64,000 nucleotides of DNA from Clostridium ljungdahlii DSM 13528. Its GTDB lineage: Bacteria; Bacillota; Clostridia; Clostridiales; Clostridiaceae. The notes under the pieces are model-generated. The model saw nothing but the letters and a program-made list of their open reading frames with translations. It was not told where the DNA came from and searched no databases. The stretch covers positions 3,286,001-3,350,000 of the forward strand of contig NC_014328.1 of NCBI RefSeq assembly GCF_000143685.1, in the 5' to 3' direction. The translations under genes were made by a program, and so were the position numbers. Positions 26,723 through 37,030 of this stretch are shown here, in pieces (position 1 is the first letter of the stretch; every line of letters begins with the position of its first letter).

Positions 26723-27892
26723 ATGAATCCAATACTGTTAAAAAATTGTTTACTAACAAACTATCACGATTATAGCAAATTTACCAAGGACATTCTAATA
26801 ACACATGGAAAGATACAACAGATTGCTGACACTATAGACTTCCAATGTGAGAATTTAAAGACAATAGATGTTAAAGAACAGTATGTATTACCAGGATTTG
26901 TAGATTGTCATACACATATAGGCATTATAGAGGAGGCTACTGGCAAACTAGGTTTAGATAATAACGAAACCTCAAATCCAGTAACACCTCATTTAAGAGC
27001 TATAGATGCAATAAACCCCCTAGACATAGCATTTAAGGATGCAGTAAAAGCTGGTGTCACCTGTGTTATGAGTGGCCCAGGAAGTAATAATCCAGTAGGC
27101 GGGCTCAATACCGTATTAAAGACTCATGGTAATATAATTGATAATATGATAGTTAAAGATCCTTATGGTCTTAAAATAGCATTTGGAGAAGATCCTATGT
27201 GCTGCTATGGTAATAAAGGAAATTGTCCCGTAACTAGAATGGCAGTAGCTGCTCTAATACGTGAATTATTTATGAGAGCACAGGACTATATGGAACAAAA
27301 GGAACAAGGCAAAATTAAGGAAAGAAATATTAGACTAGAGGCAGTAATTCCACTATTAAAGGGAGATATGTTTTTAAGAGCTCATGCCCATCGAGCTGAT
27401 GATATAATCACTGCTATAAGAATAGCAGAAGAATTTAATATAAAAAAACTCGTTATTGAACACGGCACTGAAGCCCATCTTGTAAGCGATTATTTAAAAG
27501 AAAAAAATATACCCGTAGCCTTTGGTCCTATGCTGACTCCAAGAATAAAAATGGAACTTAGAAAACGTAATTATAGTTCTGCACTGCATTTAGTAGAAGC
27601 AGGTATAAAAGTAGCATTAATGACGGATCATCCTTATAATTCTATAGATCAACTAAGACCAGTAGCTTTACTTGCAGTTTCAGAAGGATTAAAGCCTTTA
27701 GATGCTTTAAAATCAATAACAACTAATGCTGCTGAAATATTAGGATGTGATAATAGAATAGGAAAGATAAAGACTGGTTATGATGCAGATATTATTATAC
27801 TAAACGGTGATCCTCTAGATATGGTAAATACAAAAGTAGTAAAGACAATCATAAATGGAGAAATTGTTTTTGAAAGAACAATTTCTAATTAA
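26723..27892 (+). CDS. amidohydrolase, imidazolonepropionase-like
   Basis: A 389-residue metal-dependent hydrolase of the amidohydrolase superfamily. Metal ligands are visible in VLPGFVDCHTHIG (HxH near residue 68), HAHRAD near 225, VIEHGTEAHL near 250 and the catalytic Asp in ALMTDHPYNS near 315; the C-terminal block TTNAAEILGCDNRIGKIKTGYDADIIILNGDP is the family's composite strand domain. It resembles imidazolonepropionase-related proteins; the substrate is unknown. ATG follows GAGGCGAGAG. Monocistronic, with a terminator behind it and the nested palindrome in front. Confidence 0.85.
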   Translation: MNPILLKNCLLTNYHDYSKFTKDILITHGKIQQIADTIDFQCENLKTIDVKEQYVLPGFVDCHTHIGIIEEATGKLGLDNNETSNPVTPHLRAIDAINPLDIAFKDAVKAGVTCVMSGPGSNNPVGGLNTVLKTHGNIIDNMIVKDPYGLKIAFGEDPMCCYGNKGNCPVTRMAVAALIRELFMRAQDYMEQKEQGKIKERNIRLEAVIPLLKGDMFLRAHAHRADDIITAIRIAEEFNIKKLVIEHGTEAHLVSDYLKEKNIPVAFGPMLTPRIKMELRKRNYSSALHLVEAGIKVALMTDHPYNSIDQLRPVALLAVSEGLKPLDALKSITTNAAEILGCDNRIGKIKTGYDADIIILNGDPLDMVNTKVVKTIINGEIVFERTISN

Positions 27893-27956
27893 CAATGTAC
27901 CGCATAGACCTATTTATATTTGCTTTAGCATAGGTATAATACTATAGAAAAATGAA

Positions 27957-28006
27957 TTTCCCCTATAGTAGACTATTTAGTTATTTAACTATCTACTATA
28001 AGGGAA
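27957..28006. terminator. bidirectional terminator behind the amidohydrolase gene
   Basis: TTTCCCCTATAGTAGA pairs with TCTACTATAAGGGAAA (one mismatch/bulge) across an 18-nt loop. It lies between the converging amidohydrolase and receiver genes. Confidence 0.7.
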
Positions 28007-28048
28007 ACATATGATTTCTCTAATACGGTTACTATGTATTCATTAAAT

Positions 28049-28411
28049 TTATTTATATTCTTCTAATGTTTTCAATAAAGTTTCAGTATGAAAAGGCTTC
28101 CTAATATAGCCACTAGCTCCTAGTTTTATACATTCATCTTTCACTTCTTCATGTCCTACTGCTGACATAATAAGTACAACTGCGTTAGGGTCAATTTTCA
28201 TTATATCAGTTAGGACTTCAACACCATCCAGCCTAACCTCAGACATATTCAAATCTAAAAGCACAATGTCTGGTTTTTCAAGCTTGAACAGCTCTACTGC
28301 TTCCTGTTTATTTGATGCCCCAAATATACTTTGGAACCCTCCCTTTTCAATAATCTTTTTTACGAACATCCTCATATACGATGAATTATCAACTATTAGT
28401 ACCTTTTTCAT
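28049..28411 (-). CDS. stand-alone CheY-like response regulator
   Basis: A 120-residue single receiver domain. The phosphorylation site is in DIVLLDLNMSE (Asp near residue 54), the conserved Thr/Ser is in LIMSAVGHEEVKD, and the Lys is in GYIRKPFH; the usual acidic pair at the start is VDNSS, that is Asp-Asn, still within the CheY-like range. It follows the hybrid kinase by 41 bp in the same direction, so it is a likely phosphotransfer output of that kinase (inference). Confidence 0.9.
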   Translation of the reverse strand: MKKVLIVDNSSYMRMFVKKIIEKGGFQSIFGASNKQEAVELFKLEKPDIVLLDLNMSEVRLDGVEVLTDIMKIDPNAVVLIMSAVGHEEVKDECIKLGASGYIRKPFHTETLLKTLEEYK

Positions 28412-28452
28412 ATTAAAAACTCCTTTATATCCCTAATTTTTAAAGACCCTCT

Positions 28453-31302
28453 TTAGTGAAGCAAATCTTTTATTTTAGCAAAAAATCTAGCACATTCATC
28501 TATTTCATGTTTTAAAGCTGCCTGCTCTAATTTTATTGCTAATTCATGAATAGAAAGTATTCCTAGAGTTCCAGAAGAACCCTTTAACTCGTGAGTTGTC
28601 CAGGCCAATTTATCAAAATCATTACCAGCAATAGCCTTGCTAATATCTGATAATAAATCAGGTAAACATCTTATATATTCTTCAAGTATTTCTTTTGCAT
28701 CATCTTTTCCAAGTCCTGTAGTTTTAACAAAGCAGTCAATATTATCGTCTATTATTTTACTATAATCATCTACACACTCTCTCGTTTTAGTATTGGCTTC
28801 TATCATCTTAAACATCTTATTAAAATTAATAGGCTTACTAATATAATCGTCCATTCCAGTTTTAATACACTTTTCTGAGTCACCATCCATAGCATTAGCA
28901 GTCATTGCTATAATTGTAGTATGCTTTTTGTCTCCTTCTAACATCCTTATCTTAGATGTACACTCATACCCATCCATTACCGGCATCTGACAGTCCATAA
29001 AAACAACATCATAATCTTTCTGTAACACTGCTTTTAATGCTTCACTACCATCCACCGCCACATCACAAGTCATATCATGTGATTTAAGCATAGTTATAAC
29101 AATTTTACGATTCATTTTATTATCTTCAACCAATAAAATTCTTGGTTCTAATGCATTTTTAACTTCTTTAACTATATGTTTCGTTATAACTTGATGTCCT
29201 TCTCCATTTTCCTTTTTAAGGCCCAATACCATAGCAATACAGGCAAGTAAGTCATCTCTTCTAACAGGTTTGCTCAAATATGATGAAAAGCCATATTCTT
29301 TCACAGTCTCAGCATTTCCCTTTTGAGTTATACTAGTTAGAAGTATTAATTTTATATTCTTTGCAAAAGGTATTGTTTTTAATGTATTGGCCAGTTCATA
29401 ACCACTCATATCATTCATTTGATAATCCATGATGGCAATGTTTATTTTGTTTTTTGTACTTGCATTTGAAAGAATTGTGGTAATGGCACTACTGCCGTTT
29501 TCAGCTTCAGATACTTTAAGACCAGTTTCTTGAAGATATGAATTAATAATTTTCCTGTTATTTACATCATCATTAACAATTAAAATATTCATACCATCAA
29601 GCTTTTCAAACGCAAATTTCTGCCCTGAGGCTCTTTTTACAATCTTCAATCTCACATCGAACTTAAATATAGACCCTTTTCCAAATATACTTTCAACGTG
29701 AATTTCACCGCCCATCATTTTTACCAATTCACTAGATATGGCAAGCCCCAGCCCCGTTCCTCCATACTTTCTAGTTGTAGACGTATCTGCTTGACTAAAA
29801 GATTTAAATATATTATCAATATGATCCTTACGAATTCCGATTCCAGTATCCTTTACTTCAAAGTTAAGTACAGCTGTTTCATTTTCTTCCTTTAAACAAT
29901 CAACTGTAACAGAAATTTCACCCTTATTAGTAAATTTTACTGCATTACTTATAAGATTATTTAATATCTGTCTAAGCCTTGATGGATCACCAACAACCTC
30001 TTCAGGAACACCTTCACTAATCATGGTATAAAGTTCAAGTCCTTTTTCTACTGCCTTAGGGACAAGTAGTGAAACCGCATCTTCAATAGTATTTCTTAAA
30101 TTAAATCTAATCTTTTCCATGGTTAGCTTTTTAGCTTCAATCTTTGAAAAATCCAATATATCATTAATAATATACAATAATACCTTCGAAGCAGATTTTG
30201 CTTCACGTATAAAGTCTTTTTGTTCTAAAGACAAATTAGTTGATTGAAGTAAATCGAGGAATCCAAATATTCCATTCATTGGAGTTCTTATTTCATGAGA
30301 CATATTTGCAAGAAATTGACTCTTTGCAATATTTGCTGCTTCTGCTTGTTCTTTTGCCTTGTATAACTCTCTTTCTGCTAATCTCTGCTCTGTGATATCC
30401 TCAGCAGTGCAAATAAGATACTTGATATTACCTGTCTTATCCTTCTGAGGCTTACTTTTAATTTGAAGCAGTCTATTTTCACCCTTGAAGTTTCTAACCT
30501 CAATTTCTTTTTTTGCCGACTCATTCTTTTGAAATAGCTCCCAATTGCTTGCAGAAAGTTTATTTGCAGTATCTATATCAAATATATCGTATAAATCCTG
30601 ATATTCTAAATCACTTTTCTTCTTTCCAAAAAAACTTGCATGGGCTTCATTAACAGCTGCGTAAGAAGTAACATTACTTAACGCCCAAATTTGTGATTCA
30701 GAATTATTAAGTAAAATTGCCTGTCCACTAAGAGCTTTTTTATATGTTTTCTCCTTTACAATTCTTGTTCTTGTATGCGAAAAAGCCTTTGAAATGTCTA
30801 TTAATATTTCAATTTGCTCCTCTTTCCATACTGTAGGCTTTGATAAACTTTCATAACCTATGAATCCAATTAACTTGTTTTCGCTTTTTAATGAAATTAT
30901 AAGAGAAGTTTTGATTCCCTCTTTTAAAAAAGCCTCTTTTTCAAATACTGCTTCGTCAGAAAATTCCTCCACACTATTCACCACAACAAAATCCTTATTC
31001 TTAATCTGGCGAATCAGCCACGGAAAAGCATAAACTACCTCTTCCTCCTCAATCTCTCTTTTTGGTTTTATACCTTTCTTATTCCATTGACTTTCTATTT
31101 GCATAAAAGTAGGATCTTTAGAAAAGTAATAGATAAAAATTCTATCCAAATCAAAAAATAAGCCTATTTCCTCCAGCGATTTTTTTAACTCAATCTGATA
31201 ATTATTACTATTTACATCTAAAAATTTCTGAAAAATATTATGAATTAATTTCAGGAAACCACTGGAATAGTTAACATTTGGGTAATTGCCTTCACCATTC
31301 AT
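28453..31302 (-). CDS. hybrid sensor histidine kinase (GAF-PAS-HisKA-HATPase-REC-REC-HPt)
   Basis: A 949-residue soluble phosphorelay kinase with no transmembrane segment. Order: GAF-like domain about 30-180 ([30 protein letters not shown]), PAS about 195-310 ending in [11 protein letters not shown], HisKA with the phospho-acceptor His336 in [13 protein letters not shown], HATPase_c ([28 protein letters not shown]), a first receiver ([25 protein letters not shown]), a second receiver ([25 protein letters not shown]) and a C-terminal HPt ([14 protein letters not shown]). The frame opens nine codons earlier, but ATG 31302 has GGGGGG upstream. It lies between an HD-GYP gene upstream and a CheY-like gene downstream, suggesting a motility/c-di-GMP relay. 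Confidence 0.9.
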   Translation of the reverse strand: MNGEGNYPNVNYSSGFLKLIHNIFQKFLDVNSNNYQIELKKSLEEIGLFFDLDRIFIYYFSKDPTFMQIESQWNKKGIKPKREIEEEEVVYAFPWLIRQIKNKDFVVVNSVEEFSDEAVFEKEAFLKEGIKTSLIISLKSENKLIGFIGYESLSKPTVWKEEQIEILIDISKAFSHTRTRIVKEKTYKKALSGQAILLNNSESQIWALSNVTSYAAVNEAHASFFGKKKSDLEYQDLYDIFDIDTANKLSASNWELFQKNESAKKEIEVRNFKGENRLLQIKSKPQKDKTGNIKYLICTAEDITEQRLAERELYKAKEQAEAANIAKSQFLANMSHEIRTPMNGIFGFLDLLQSTNLSLEQKDFIREAKSASKVLLYIINDILDFSKIEAKKLTMEKIRFNLRNTIEDAVSLLVPKAVEKGLELYTMISEGVPEEVVGDPSRLRQILNNLISNAVKFTNKGEISVTVDCLKEENETAVLNFEVKDTGIGIRKDHIDNIFKSFSQADTSTTRKYGGTGLGLAISSELVKMMGGEIHVESIFGKGSIFKFDVRLKIVKRASGQKFAFEKLDGMNILIVNDDVNNRKIINSYLQETGLKVSEAENGSSAITTILSNASTKNKINIAIMDYQMNDMSGYELANTLKTIPFAKNIKLILLTSITQKGNAETVKEYGFSSYLSKPVRRDDLLACIAMVLGLKKENGEGHQVITKHIVKEVKNALEPRILLVEDNKMNRKIVITMLKSHDMTCDVAVDGSEALKAVLQKDYDVVFMDCQMPVMDGYECTSKIRMLEGDKKHTTIIAMTANAMDGDSEKCIKTGMDDYISKPINFNKMFKMIEANTKTRECVDDYSKIIDDNIDCFVKTTGLGKDDAKEILEEYIRCLPDLLSDISKAIAGNDFDKLAWTTHELKGSSGTLGILSIHELAIKLEQAALKHEIDECARFFAKIKDLLH

Positions 31303-31312
31303 AAAATCCCCC

Positions 31313-32389
31313 CTAAATTTGAATCTCACAGGTTTTCGTAATAAAAAGAGTTAATTCTTTCAATAAATCAATTTCATAAGGTTCTAAAAGTAAATTTCCA
31401 GCCTTATCATATATAACTTTTACCACAGGTCTCATTGGCATTGAATTGTTTTGCTTTACTACTAAGCCCTTTTCATTTGAACTTAAAATAACTCCACTTC
31501 CTGTTGGGAAAGCGGCTATATTCATAGTGAACTTTCTTACCATTTCTGCATCAAAATAAGTATTACTCATACCAACAAGATATTCAATAACCTCATTGAC
31601 ACTTTTACTTTTCAAACCATTTCTACCTGATATCATATTATCAAATACGTCACATATGGATATCATCTTTGCAATTTTGTTTATTTCATCACCTTGTAAT
31701 TTTAAAGGGTACCCGCTGCCATCACTTCTTTCATGATGCATTAATGCAACTACCTTGACGGATGCATTCCAAATATACTGTGATCCTAAAAAATCATAGC
31801 CGACCTTTGGATGCATTAATGTAATGTATTTGTCTAATTCTTCCTTAGTCTTAAAATTATCTAAAAGTTTCCTATCATTCATAATTTTTATCTTACCTAT
31901 ATCATGAAGCAGAGCACCTGTAGCTATGTCTTTAAGCTTCATTACACTGTACCCCATATGAGTTCCTATTATTGTAGCTAATACACAAACATTTACTGAA
32001 TGGGAATATATATTGTTATCACTTGCACTTATTTCTGCAACATTTATCAAAACCTCTTTATTCGATACCACATCCTCAATTACTGAATCTACTGAATTCA
32101 TAATACTACTATTATCAGTTTTTCCTTCTCGACAATATGTTCCAATCATTTCCCTAACAGCATGTTTACTCATTTGCCTTGTCTTTTGAGAAACGCTTTC
32201 CTCAATAATCACATTTTTCGATATATCATCATCAATATATACACAGTTAATTCCAATTTCTTTAATTCTCTTAATATAATAAGGTTTTAATTTTACTCCT
32301 ATATTAAGTAAAACTCTACCGAATTCATCATAAATTTGCCTTCCAAGGATTTCATCCCCCTTCAGGCTGGAGACACTAATAACTCTCAT
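31313..32389 (-). CDS. HD-GYP domain phosphodiesterase
   Basis: A 358-residue protein, likely a cyclic-di-GMP phosphodiesterase. The HD-GYP core spans about 125-300: [13 protein letters not shown], the HD pair in [21 protein letters not shown], and the signature [19 protein letters not shown], followed by ICDVFDNMI. The N-terminal 60 residues match a short DUF3391-like lead seen in clostridial HD-GYPs. TTG 32401 is in frame but lies at the ribosome-binding site GGAGGTG; ATG 32389 is the start. It is 10 nt upstream of the hybrid kinase and surely co-transcribed. Confidence 0.9.
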   Translation of the reverse strand: MRVISVSSLKGDEILGRQIYDEFGRVLLNIGVKLKPYYIKRIKEIGINCVYIDDDISKNVIIEESVSQKTRQMSKHAVREMIGTYCREGKTDNSSIMNSVDSVIEDVVSNKEVLINVAEISASDNNIYSHSVNVCVLATIIGTHMGYSVMKLKDIATGALLHDIGKIKIMNDRKLLDNFKTKEELDKYITLMHPKVGYDFLGSQYIWNASVKVVALMHHERSDGSGYPLKLQGDEINKIAKMISICDVFDNMISGRNGLKSKSVNEVIEYLVGMSNTYFDAEMVRKFTMNIAAFPTGSGVILSSNEKGLVVKQNNSMPMRPVVKVIYDKAGNLLLEPYEIDLLKELTLFITKTCEIQI

Positions 32390-32561
32390 ATACACCTCCA
32401 AATGAAATAATTAATTTTTTTAATAATCAAAATTTCTTATAAAAAATATAGTATCTCTTTGCCAACTAAACATAAAAGAAAAATATCATTAGCAATCATT
32501 ATTATTTAAATATATTAGCATATTCTTAAACTTTTTACTACATGAAAAACCTGTAGAGTAA

Positions 32562-32750
32562 ATGGTTTTATATTTAATTTCTCAAACAAATCCATTGAAT
32601 AGTTTAGTATTCAATGGGACAATCACTCAATCACAGGCTACTGCAATAACTAATGCTTATTTATCTGCATATCACTGTAATCAAACTACTACACAGACAA
32701 CATCTGGAAGTAGTTCTGCACACAGTACTGTCAAACAACATGTTAAATAA
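32562..32750 (+). CDS. small hypothetical protein, possibly a gene remnant
   Basis: A 62-residue frame whose middle, NPLNSLVFNGTITQSQATAITNAY, matches the style of short helical units in clostridial proteins (N-P-L-x-S-L-V-x-x-G-T-I-T-Q). The C-terminus is Thr/Ser/Gln-rich. The start ATG has only a poor ribosome-binding site (GTAGAG). It looks like the tail of a longer degraded gene but could be a real small protein. Function unknown. Confidence 0.4.
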   Translation: MVLYLISQTNPLNSLVFNGTITQSQATAITNAYLSAYHCNQTTTQTTSGSSSAHSTVKQHVK

Positions 32751-33030
32751 AAGCAATTCATAAATTTACTAAAAAGCAAAGCAAGGGAAGTTACTAGCTT
32801 CTCCTAAAATTTGTATGTTTTTTTTAGTAAATCATCATGATATGTTTTTCATTAAACTCCAATCATTACATTCTTCCCCCCTACTCATTACATTCTAGTG
32901 AACTAAAAAAAATAATTCACGAAATAAGACTTGTATAAAAAATGCAGTCTTTATTTTTTCACTAATTTTAGAGGATTATTTTTATTAGAAAATTAACTGT
33001 GTATGATATAATTACAGCTGAGGTGAGCTT

Positions 33031-33738
33031 ATGCTAAAGATAGGACTTTGTGATGATGAAGAATGTCACAGAATTCAAATTTCAGGTATGTTAAAAAAAG
33101 CGTTAGAACTTAAACATACCATGTATTCAATATTTCAGTATCAAAATGGTGAAGATCTACTACAGTCAAAATTGGAAATGAATTTATATTTTCTAGATAT
33201 AGGTATGGATAAGCTAAGCGGAATAGAAACAGCTAAAAAAATTAGAGCTTTAAATAAAGAAGCAATTATTATATTTATAACTGCACTTAAAGAATATGTA
33301 TTTGAAGCTTTTGATGTAAGAGCTTTTCATTACATTCTAAAACCTATATCAGAAGAAAAATTGAGAAATGTACTTTATTCTGCTTTAGCACAAATTGATG
33401 AAACTGATAACTTTATTCTTGCTAAAACAATTAGTCAGTGTACTAAAATTTTTGTTAAGGATATATTATACATAGAATCCCAGCTTAGAAAAATAAAAAT
33501 TCACACTACTTATGATGTTATTGAGTATTATCACAAATTATCTGATATAGAAGATGAACTAAAGAATTTTAATTTTTTTAAATGTCATAGGAGTTATATT
33601 GTAAATTTAAAATATGTAAGAAGTTATGATAATGTATTTATAACTTTGAAAAATGATGAAAAAATATATATTTCCAAATACAAGCTTTCTGATTTTTCAA
33701 AAGCATTTATGTATTATCTAAAAAGTTTAGAACAATAA
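33031..33738 (+). CDS. LytTR-type response regulator, AgrA-like
   Basis: A 235-residue regulator. The receiver (1-120) has CDDEECHR, the phospho-acceptor in LYFLDIGMDKLSG, ITA and the Lys in HYILKPI; the C-terminal 100 residues are a LytTR DNA-binding domain (KDILYIESQLRKIKIHT, FNFFKCHRSYIVNLKYVRSY). The kinase gene starts 2 nt after its stop codon. Such pairs answer peptide signals or cell-envelope signals; no AgrB/AgrD gene is visible nearby. Confidence 0.9.
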   Translation: MLKIGLCDDEECHRIQISGMLKKALELKHTMYSIFQYQNGEDLLQSKLEMNLYFLDIGMDKLSGIETAKKIRALNKEAIIIFITALKEYVFEAFDVRAFHYILKPISEEKLRNVLYSALAQIDETDNFILAKTISQCTKIFVKDILYIESQLRKIKIHTTYDVIEYYHKLSDIEDELKNFNFFKCHRSYIVNLKYVRSYDNVFITLKNDEKIYISKYKLSDFSKAFMYYLKSLEQ

Positions 33739-33739
33739 T

Positions 33740-35122
33740 ATGAATAATCTTCAAATTATTAACACATTAGGACTTTTATCCACTTTAATTGTCCTTCCTT
33801 TTCATTATATAATACAAATACGTTTTTTTAATAACTTCCTAGGTTTTGAAAATAAAATATGGAAATGTATCTTTTTTGTAATTTCTCTATTATTTCTTAA
33901 TATTTTAACTTACAAAATACAATTTCCTTCTCCATTAACATTTATTATAAATGATTTGCTTTGTTTTATATTTTTATACTATTTATATCCTGGTAATTTT
34001 GTGTTAAAACTTTATGCTTCAATTGTTCCAACTACAATTTTATTACTTACTTACACTATTTTTTTAAACTTTGATTATTATGTTTCATCTTGTATTTATA
34101 ATTTAAATATGAGTTCAATACTGAATATTTCTGTTCTTTTTCTGATAAACATTACTAGAGAATCTTTAAACTTAATTATATTGTTTATCTTATTGAAAAA
34201 AATAAATAAACTTTTGAACTTTAAAGAAAAAATTGTAGATGCTTACCAAAGCTTATATTTGTTTGTTCCTTGTTTTGCAACTTATAGCTTGATATTAATT
34301 TTTTATTTTACTCAATATATTCATGTTGATAATAAAAGCTATTATCTTTTTTCAATTTTTCCCAAGATTTACTTTGTCGTGCCATTTGTATGTATTATAT
34401 TGTTAATCTCTATACTTATTAATGCATACATCTTTAAAAAAGTAATTGAAATACAGGAAATTGAACAAACAAACTTATTAATGGAACAACAGTTTAAACT
34501 TCAAATTAACCATAGTAAAAATCTTGAAGCTCTCTATAGTAGTATACGTAGTGTTAAGCATGACATAAATAATCATTTACTTTGTTTAAAGATTTTAGCC
34601 GAAAATGGAAACACAAAAGAAATAAACAAATATTTATACACACTTGGACAAACTATAAAAAAATTGAACTATAAAATCAAAACAGGAAATGTAATTTCTG
34701 ATGCCATTATAAATGAAAAATACAATATTGCTAAAATGAATAATATTGAATTTATTTGTAACTTTATCGTACCTGACAAAATTACACTTGATTCTGTAGA
34801 CTTATGCGTAATATTAAGCAATTGTTTAGATAATGCAATTGAAGCTTGTATGAAAATTGAAGACGAAACTATTAACAAGAAAATCACCATTAATTCTTAT
34901 ATCCACGATTTATATTTGCTAATAGAAGTTTCAAATACCTCCGCAAATAAACTTCAATATAAGAATAATAAAATTATAAGTACAAAAAAGAATAAAAATA
35001 GTCACGGCATAGGAATATCTAATATAGAAACTATAGTAAAAAAATATAATGGAATTTTAGATATCATATCAGAAAAAAATAAATTTATTTTAAATATTAT
35101 GCTTAAAGTAAAAAATAATTAG
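33740..35122 (+). CDS. GHKL sensor histidine kinase, AgrC-like
   Basis: A 460-residue kinase. Residues 1-235 contain six or seven hydrophobic segments (for example LSTLIVLPFHYII, FVVPFVCIILLISILI). The cytoplasmic part has the phospho-acceptor region SIRSVKHDINNHLLCLKIL near residue 275, and the GHKL ATPase box with NCLDNAIEACMKIE and SHGIGISNIE. It is 2 nt behind the LytTR regulator, forming an Agr/Com-type two-component system. The gene behind (35162) may share the transcript. Confidence 0.9.
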   Translation: MNNLQIINTLGLLSTLIVLPFHYIIQIRFFNNFLGFENKIWKCIFFVISLLFLNILTYKIQFPSPLTFIINDLLCFIFLYYLYPGNFVLKLYASIVPTTILLLTYTIFLNFDYYVSSCIYNLNMSSILNISVLFLINITRESLNLIILFILLKKINKLLNFKEKIVDAYQSLYLFVPCFATYSLILIFYFTQYIHVDNKSYYLFSIFPKIYFVVPFVCIILLISILINAYIFKKVIEIQEIEQTNLLMEQQFKLQINHSKNLEALYSSIRSVKHDINNHLLCLKILAENGNTKEINKYLYTLGQTIKKLNYKIKTGNVISDAIINEKYNIAKMNNIEFICNFIVPDKITLDSVDLCVILSNCLDNAIEACMKIEDETINKKITINSYIHDLYLLIEVSNTSANKLQYKNNKIISTKKNKNSHGIGISNIETIVKKYNGILDIISEKNKFILNIMLKVKNN

Positions 35123-35161
35123 TGATTAATTGAGGACTGCTTTAAGAAAGGAATGTTTTGT

Positions 35162-35722
35162 ATGCAAATTAATTCAACTACTTATAATCCAATGTTAAAC
35201 AATACTTTTAACAGCTCCAATGATGATTCTCCAAAGGATATTGATGGAAATGAAAATCAAATTGATAATGAAATACAAAGTCTTGAACAAAAAAAATCAA
35301 GTTTAAACAGTAAAATTAGTAGTATAAAAGGTGATTTTACATCATCAAAAGCTAAAGATGAATTGATTAGTCCTTTAAAAAGTGAACTCCAATCAATTGA
35401 AGCTAAAATACAGGAAAAACAATCTGCAAAAATGAAAGGAAAAACTAAAAAAACTAATTCTGGAAAAAAAGCTAAAAATAATAAGCATATTTCTAATAAA
35501 AATAAATCTATTCCAGAACAATTAGATAATATCACTACGCAAACTGGTATTACAAATAAATTAAAAATAAAGAATACATTAAAAAATTCTTCTAAAATTT
35601 CTAATGTATCTGAATCTATAAACAATAAAAAAAATAATACTCATATAAAAACCGCACTTGCTGTATATAAATCATCAGAAAATGAAGATTTACCAACTTA
35701 CGAGACAAATATTCTAGCTTAA
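35162..35722 (+). CDS. Lys/Ser-rich coiled-coil protein, FlxA-like
   Basis: A 186-residue, strongly hydrophilic protein. It begins with QINSTTYNPML, as in clostridial FlxA-like proteins; residues about 35-85 form a coiled coil (IDNEIQSLEQKKSSLNSKIS, LKSELQSIEAKIQEKQ), and the rest is a Lys/Asn/Ser-rich tail. No signal peptide. AGGA stands directly before an in-frame ATG at 35153, so the start nine bases later at 35162 fits the spacing better. It lies 39 bp behind the Agr-like kinase, probably in the same transcript, with a strong terminator behind. Function unknown. Confidence 0.6.
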   Translation: MQINSTTYNPMLNNTFNSSNDDSPKDIDGNENQIDNEIQSLEQKKSSLNSKISSIKGDFTSSKAKDELISPLKSELQSIEAKIQEKQSAKMKGKTKKTNSGKKAKNNKHISNKNKSIPEQLDNITTQTGITNKLKIKNTLKNSSKISNVSESINNKKNNTHIKTALAVYKSSENEDLPTYETNILA

Positions 35723-35805
35723 AAATAAAGGGATTGTAACATTAAAAAATTTATATATAATATGTTGTAATATTTATTCTTAATGTAACAGTCCCTTATT
35801 TTTTA
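35722..35805 (+). terminator. rho-independent terminator
   Basis: A long stem (AAAATAAAGGGATTGTAACATTAA with its near-complement ending GTCCCTTATTTT) and a ~35-nt loop end in a run of T, right behind the coiled-coil gene. It can work in both directions for the converging PP2C-like gene. Confidence 0.75.
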
Positions 35806-35823
35806 GCACAATACCACTTAAAT

Positions 35824-36660
35824 TTATTGTAAAAATATCACTGCAGATGAGTCATCACTTTTTTTAAATCTAGGAAATTTCACTACATCTGCATCCTCAT
35901 TTTCAATAAGTCTTATACACTTGATGCAATCCTTGTTTTTCAATAATTGAAATAAGGTTATCAGTCTCCATATATTTGTAATTATCAAAAATTGCTGAAA
36001 ACCCATCTGACATTAATAAAGCCTTTTTACATTCTTCCAAATCCAAATACCCATAAAGAGAATTTTCTACTGCACTTTTATCAAATTCTAATGTCCAGTA
36101 ACCTTCTGGAGTATTTTTAAGCAATCTATGTTTAATAAGCAGTGGATTTATCCTCTGTCTAGCTTCAACAAAACTTATTCCTTCATTTAACATTAACTTG
36201 TTCATTTCAGCTTTAGCTATATTATCCAGTTTATCAAGCAAAGTCTGTTTAATAATACTTGACTTTCCATTATTATTCTCAACTATAAGTGTACAATCTC
36301 CAAGTAAAAAATATTCTACTTTATTATTGTTAATTCTAATTATAGTTATAGAAGCAGCTGGCAAATCAACTTTATCAGGATATTTTAGTGAAGAAATTTT
36401 ATTAAATTTATTACCTATAAAATCCATTCCTTTAGAAACAATTTCTTTAATATCTTTTGATTTATCTAAAATATTATCTTTAAGGTAATTATTCCATTCA
36501 TTAACAAACCAATACACATCACCTTTAGAACCTGTCAGATTAGTTTTGTTAAGTCCTGTTGCACCATCTATAACCAACCATAATTGTCCTCTGCATAGGT
36601 AATATCCTCATTAACCCTATCCTCTGACATGGAAATAAAATCATATGTTGAAAACTTCAT
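35824..36660 (-). pseudogene. PP2C-like protein phosphatase, broken by two frameshifts
   Basis: Three reading frames together make one phosphatase-like protein. Frame A starts at ATG 36660 (AGAGG upstream): KFSTYDFISMSEDRVNED... to NYGWL and stop near 36570. Frame B continues VIDGATGLNKTN, ASITIIRIN, VEYFLLGDCTLIV, KALLMSDGFSAIFDNY (36577-35903), the PP2C-like motifs. Near 35940 the frame shifts again and the true C-terminus (LLKNKDCIKCIRLIENEDADVVKFPRFKKSDDSSAVIF, given in part) ends at 35824. The first shift fits loss of one G in TGGGTT; the second lies in a T-rich run. It is either a recent pseudogene or contains two sequencing errors. The intact relative would be a small Ser/Thr phosphatase. 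Confidence 0.75.
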
Positions 36661-37030
36661 AAATCATAACCTCTTAATCTTATTGTATATTATTTTGTAT
36701 TTATTACATAACCTTCTATTTCCAATAATGTATTTTTATATAATTCTTTATATTATATCACAACTCAACTTTTGCACATGCAAAATTTTCAATTAATATA
36801 GAAAATAAATAGAATTTCGGAGGTAAAATTATGAAAATTTCAGGTGTAAGTTCTCTTATGGGTATTTAAGAAGTATATTATAAAACTAAAAATTTCAAAT
36901 ACTATTTTGAGTCAATTTTGCTATAATAAAAAATTGATAAACAATTATAACTACCATTATCACTCTATGCAACATTATATTTATTAATATCTTTTACTTA
37001 TGACTTTATAAATAATTTAATATACTTCTA
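36661..37030. other. 370-bp gene-poor stretch
   Basis: AT-rich, between the PP2C-like remnant and the dehydrogenase gene. The only notable item is a very short frame (36831-36869) behind a strong GGAGG. Nothing else recognised. Confidence 0.5.
36831..36869 (+). CDS. possible 12-residue peptide or truncated gene start
   Basis: ATG 36831 has a perfect GGAGG 7 nt upstream and encodes MKISGVSSLMGI before TAA. The opening is typical of clostridial FlxA-like or similar proteins, so this is probably the 5' stub of a lost gene rather than a functional peptide. Confidence 0.3.
   Translation: MKISGVSSLMGI

Noticed and set aside
35162..35722. Agr-type signal peptide precursor behind the LytTR/GHKL pair
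   Set aside because: The product is 186 residues long, without the amphipathic helix, Cys/Ser-containing core and acidic tail of AgrD; no AgrB-like membrane protease gene is nearby.
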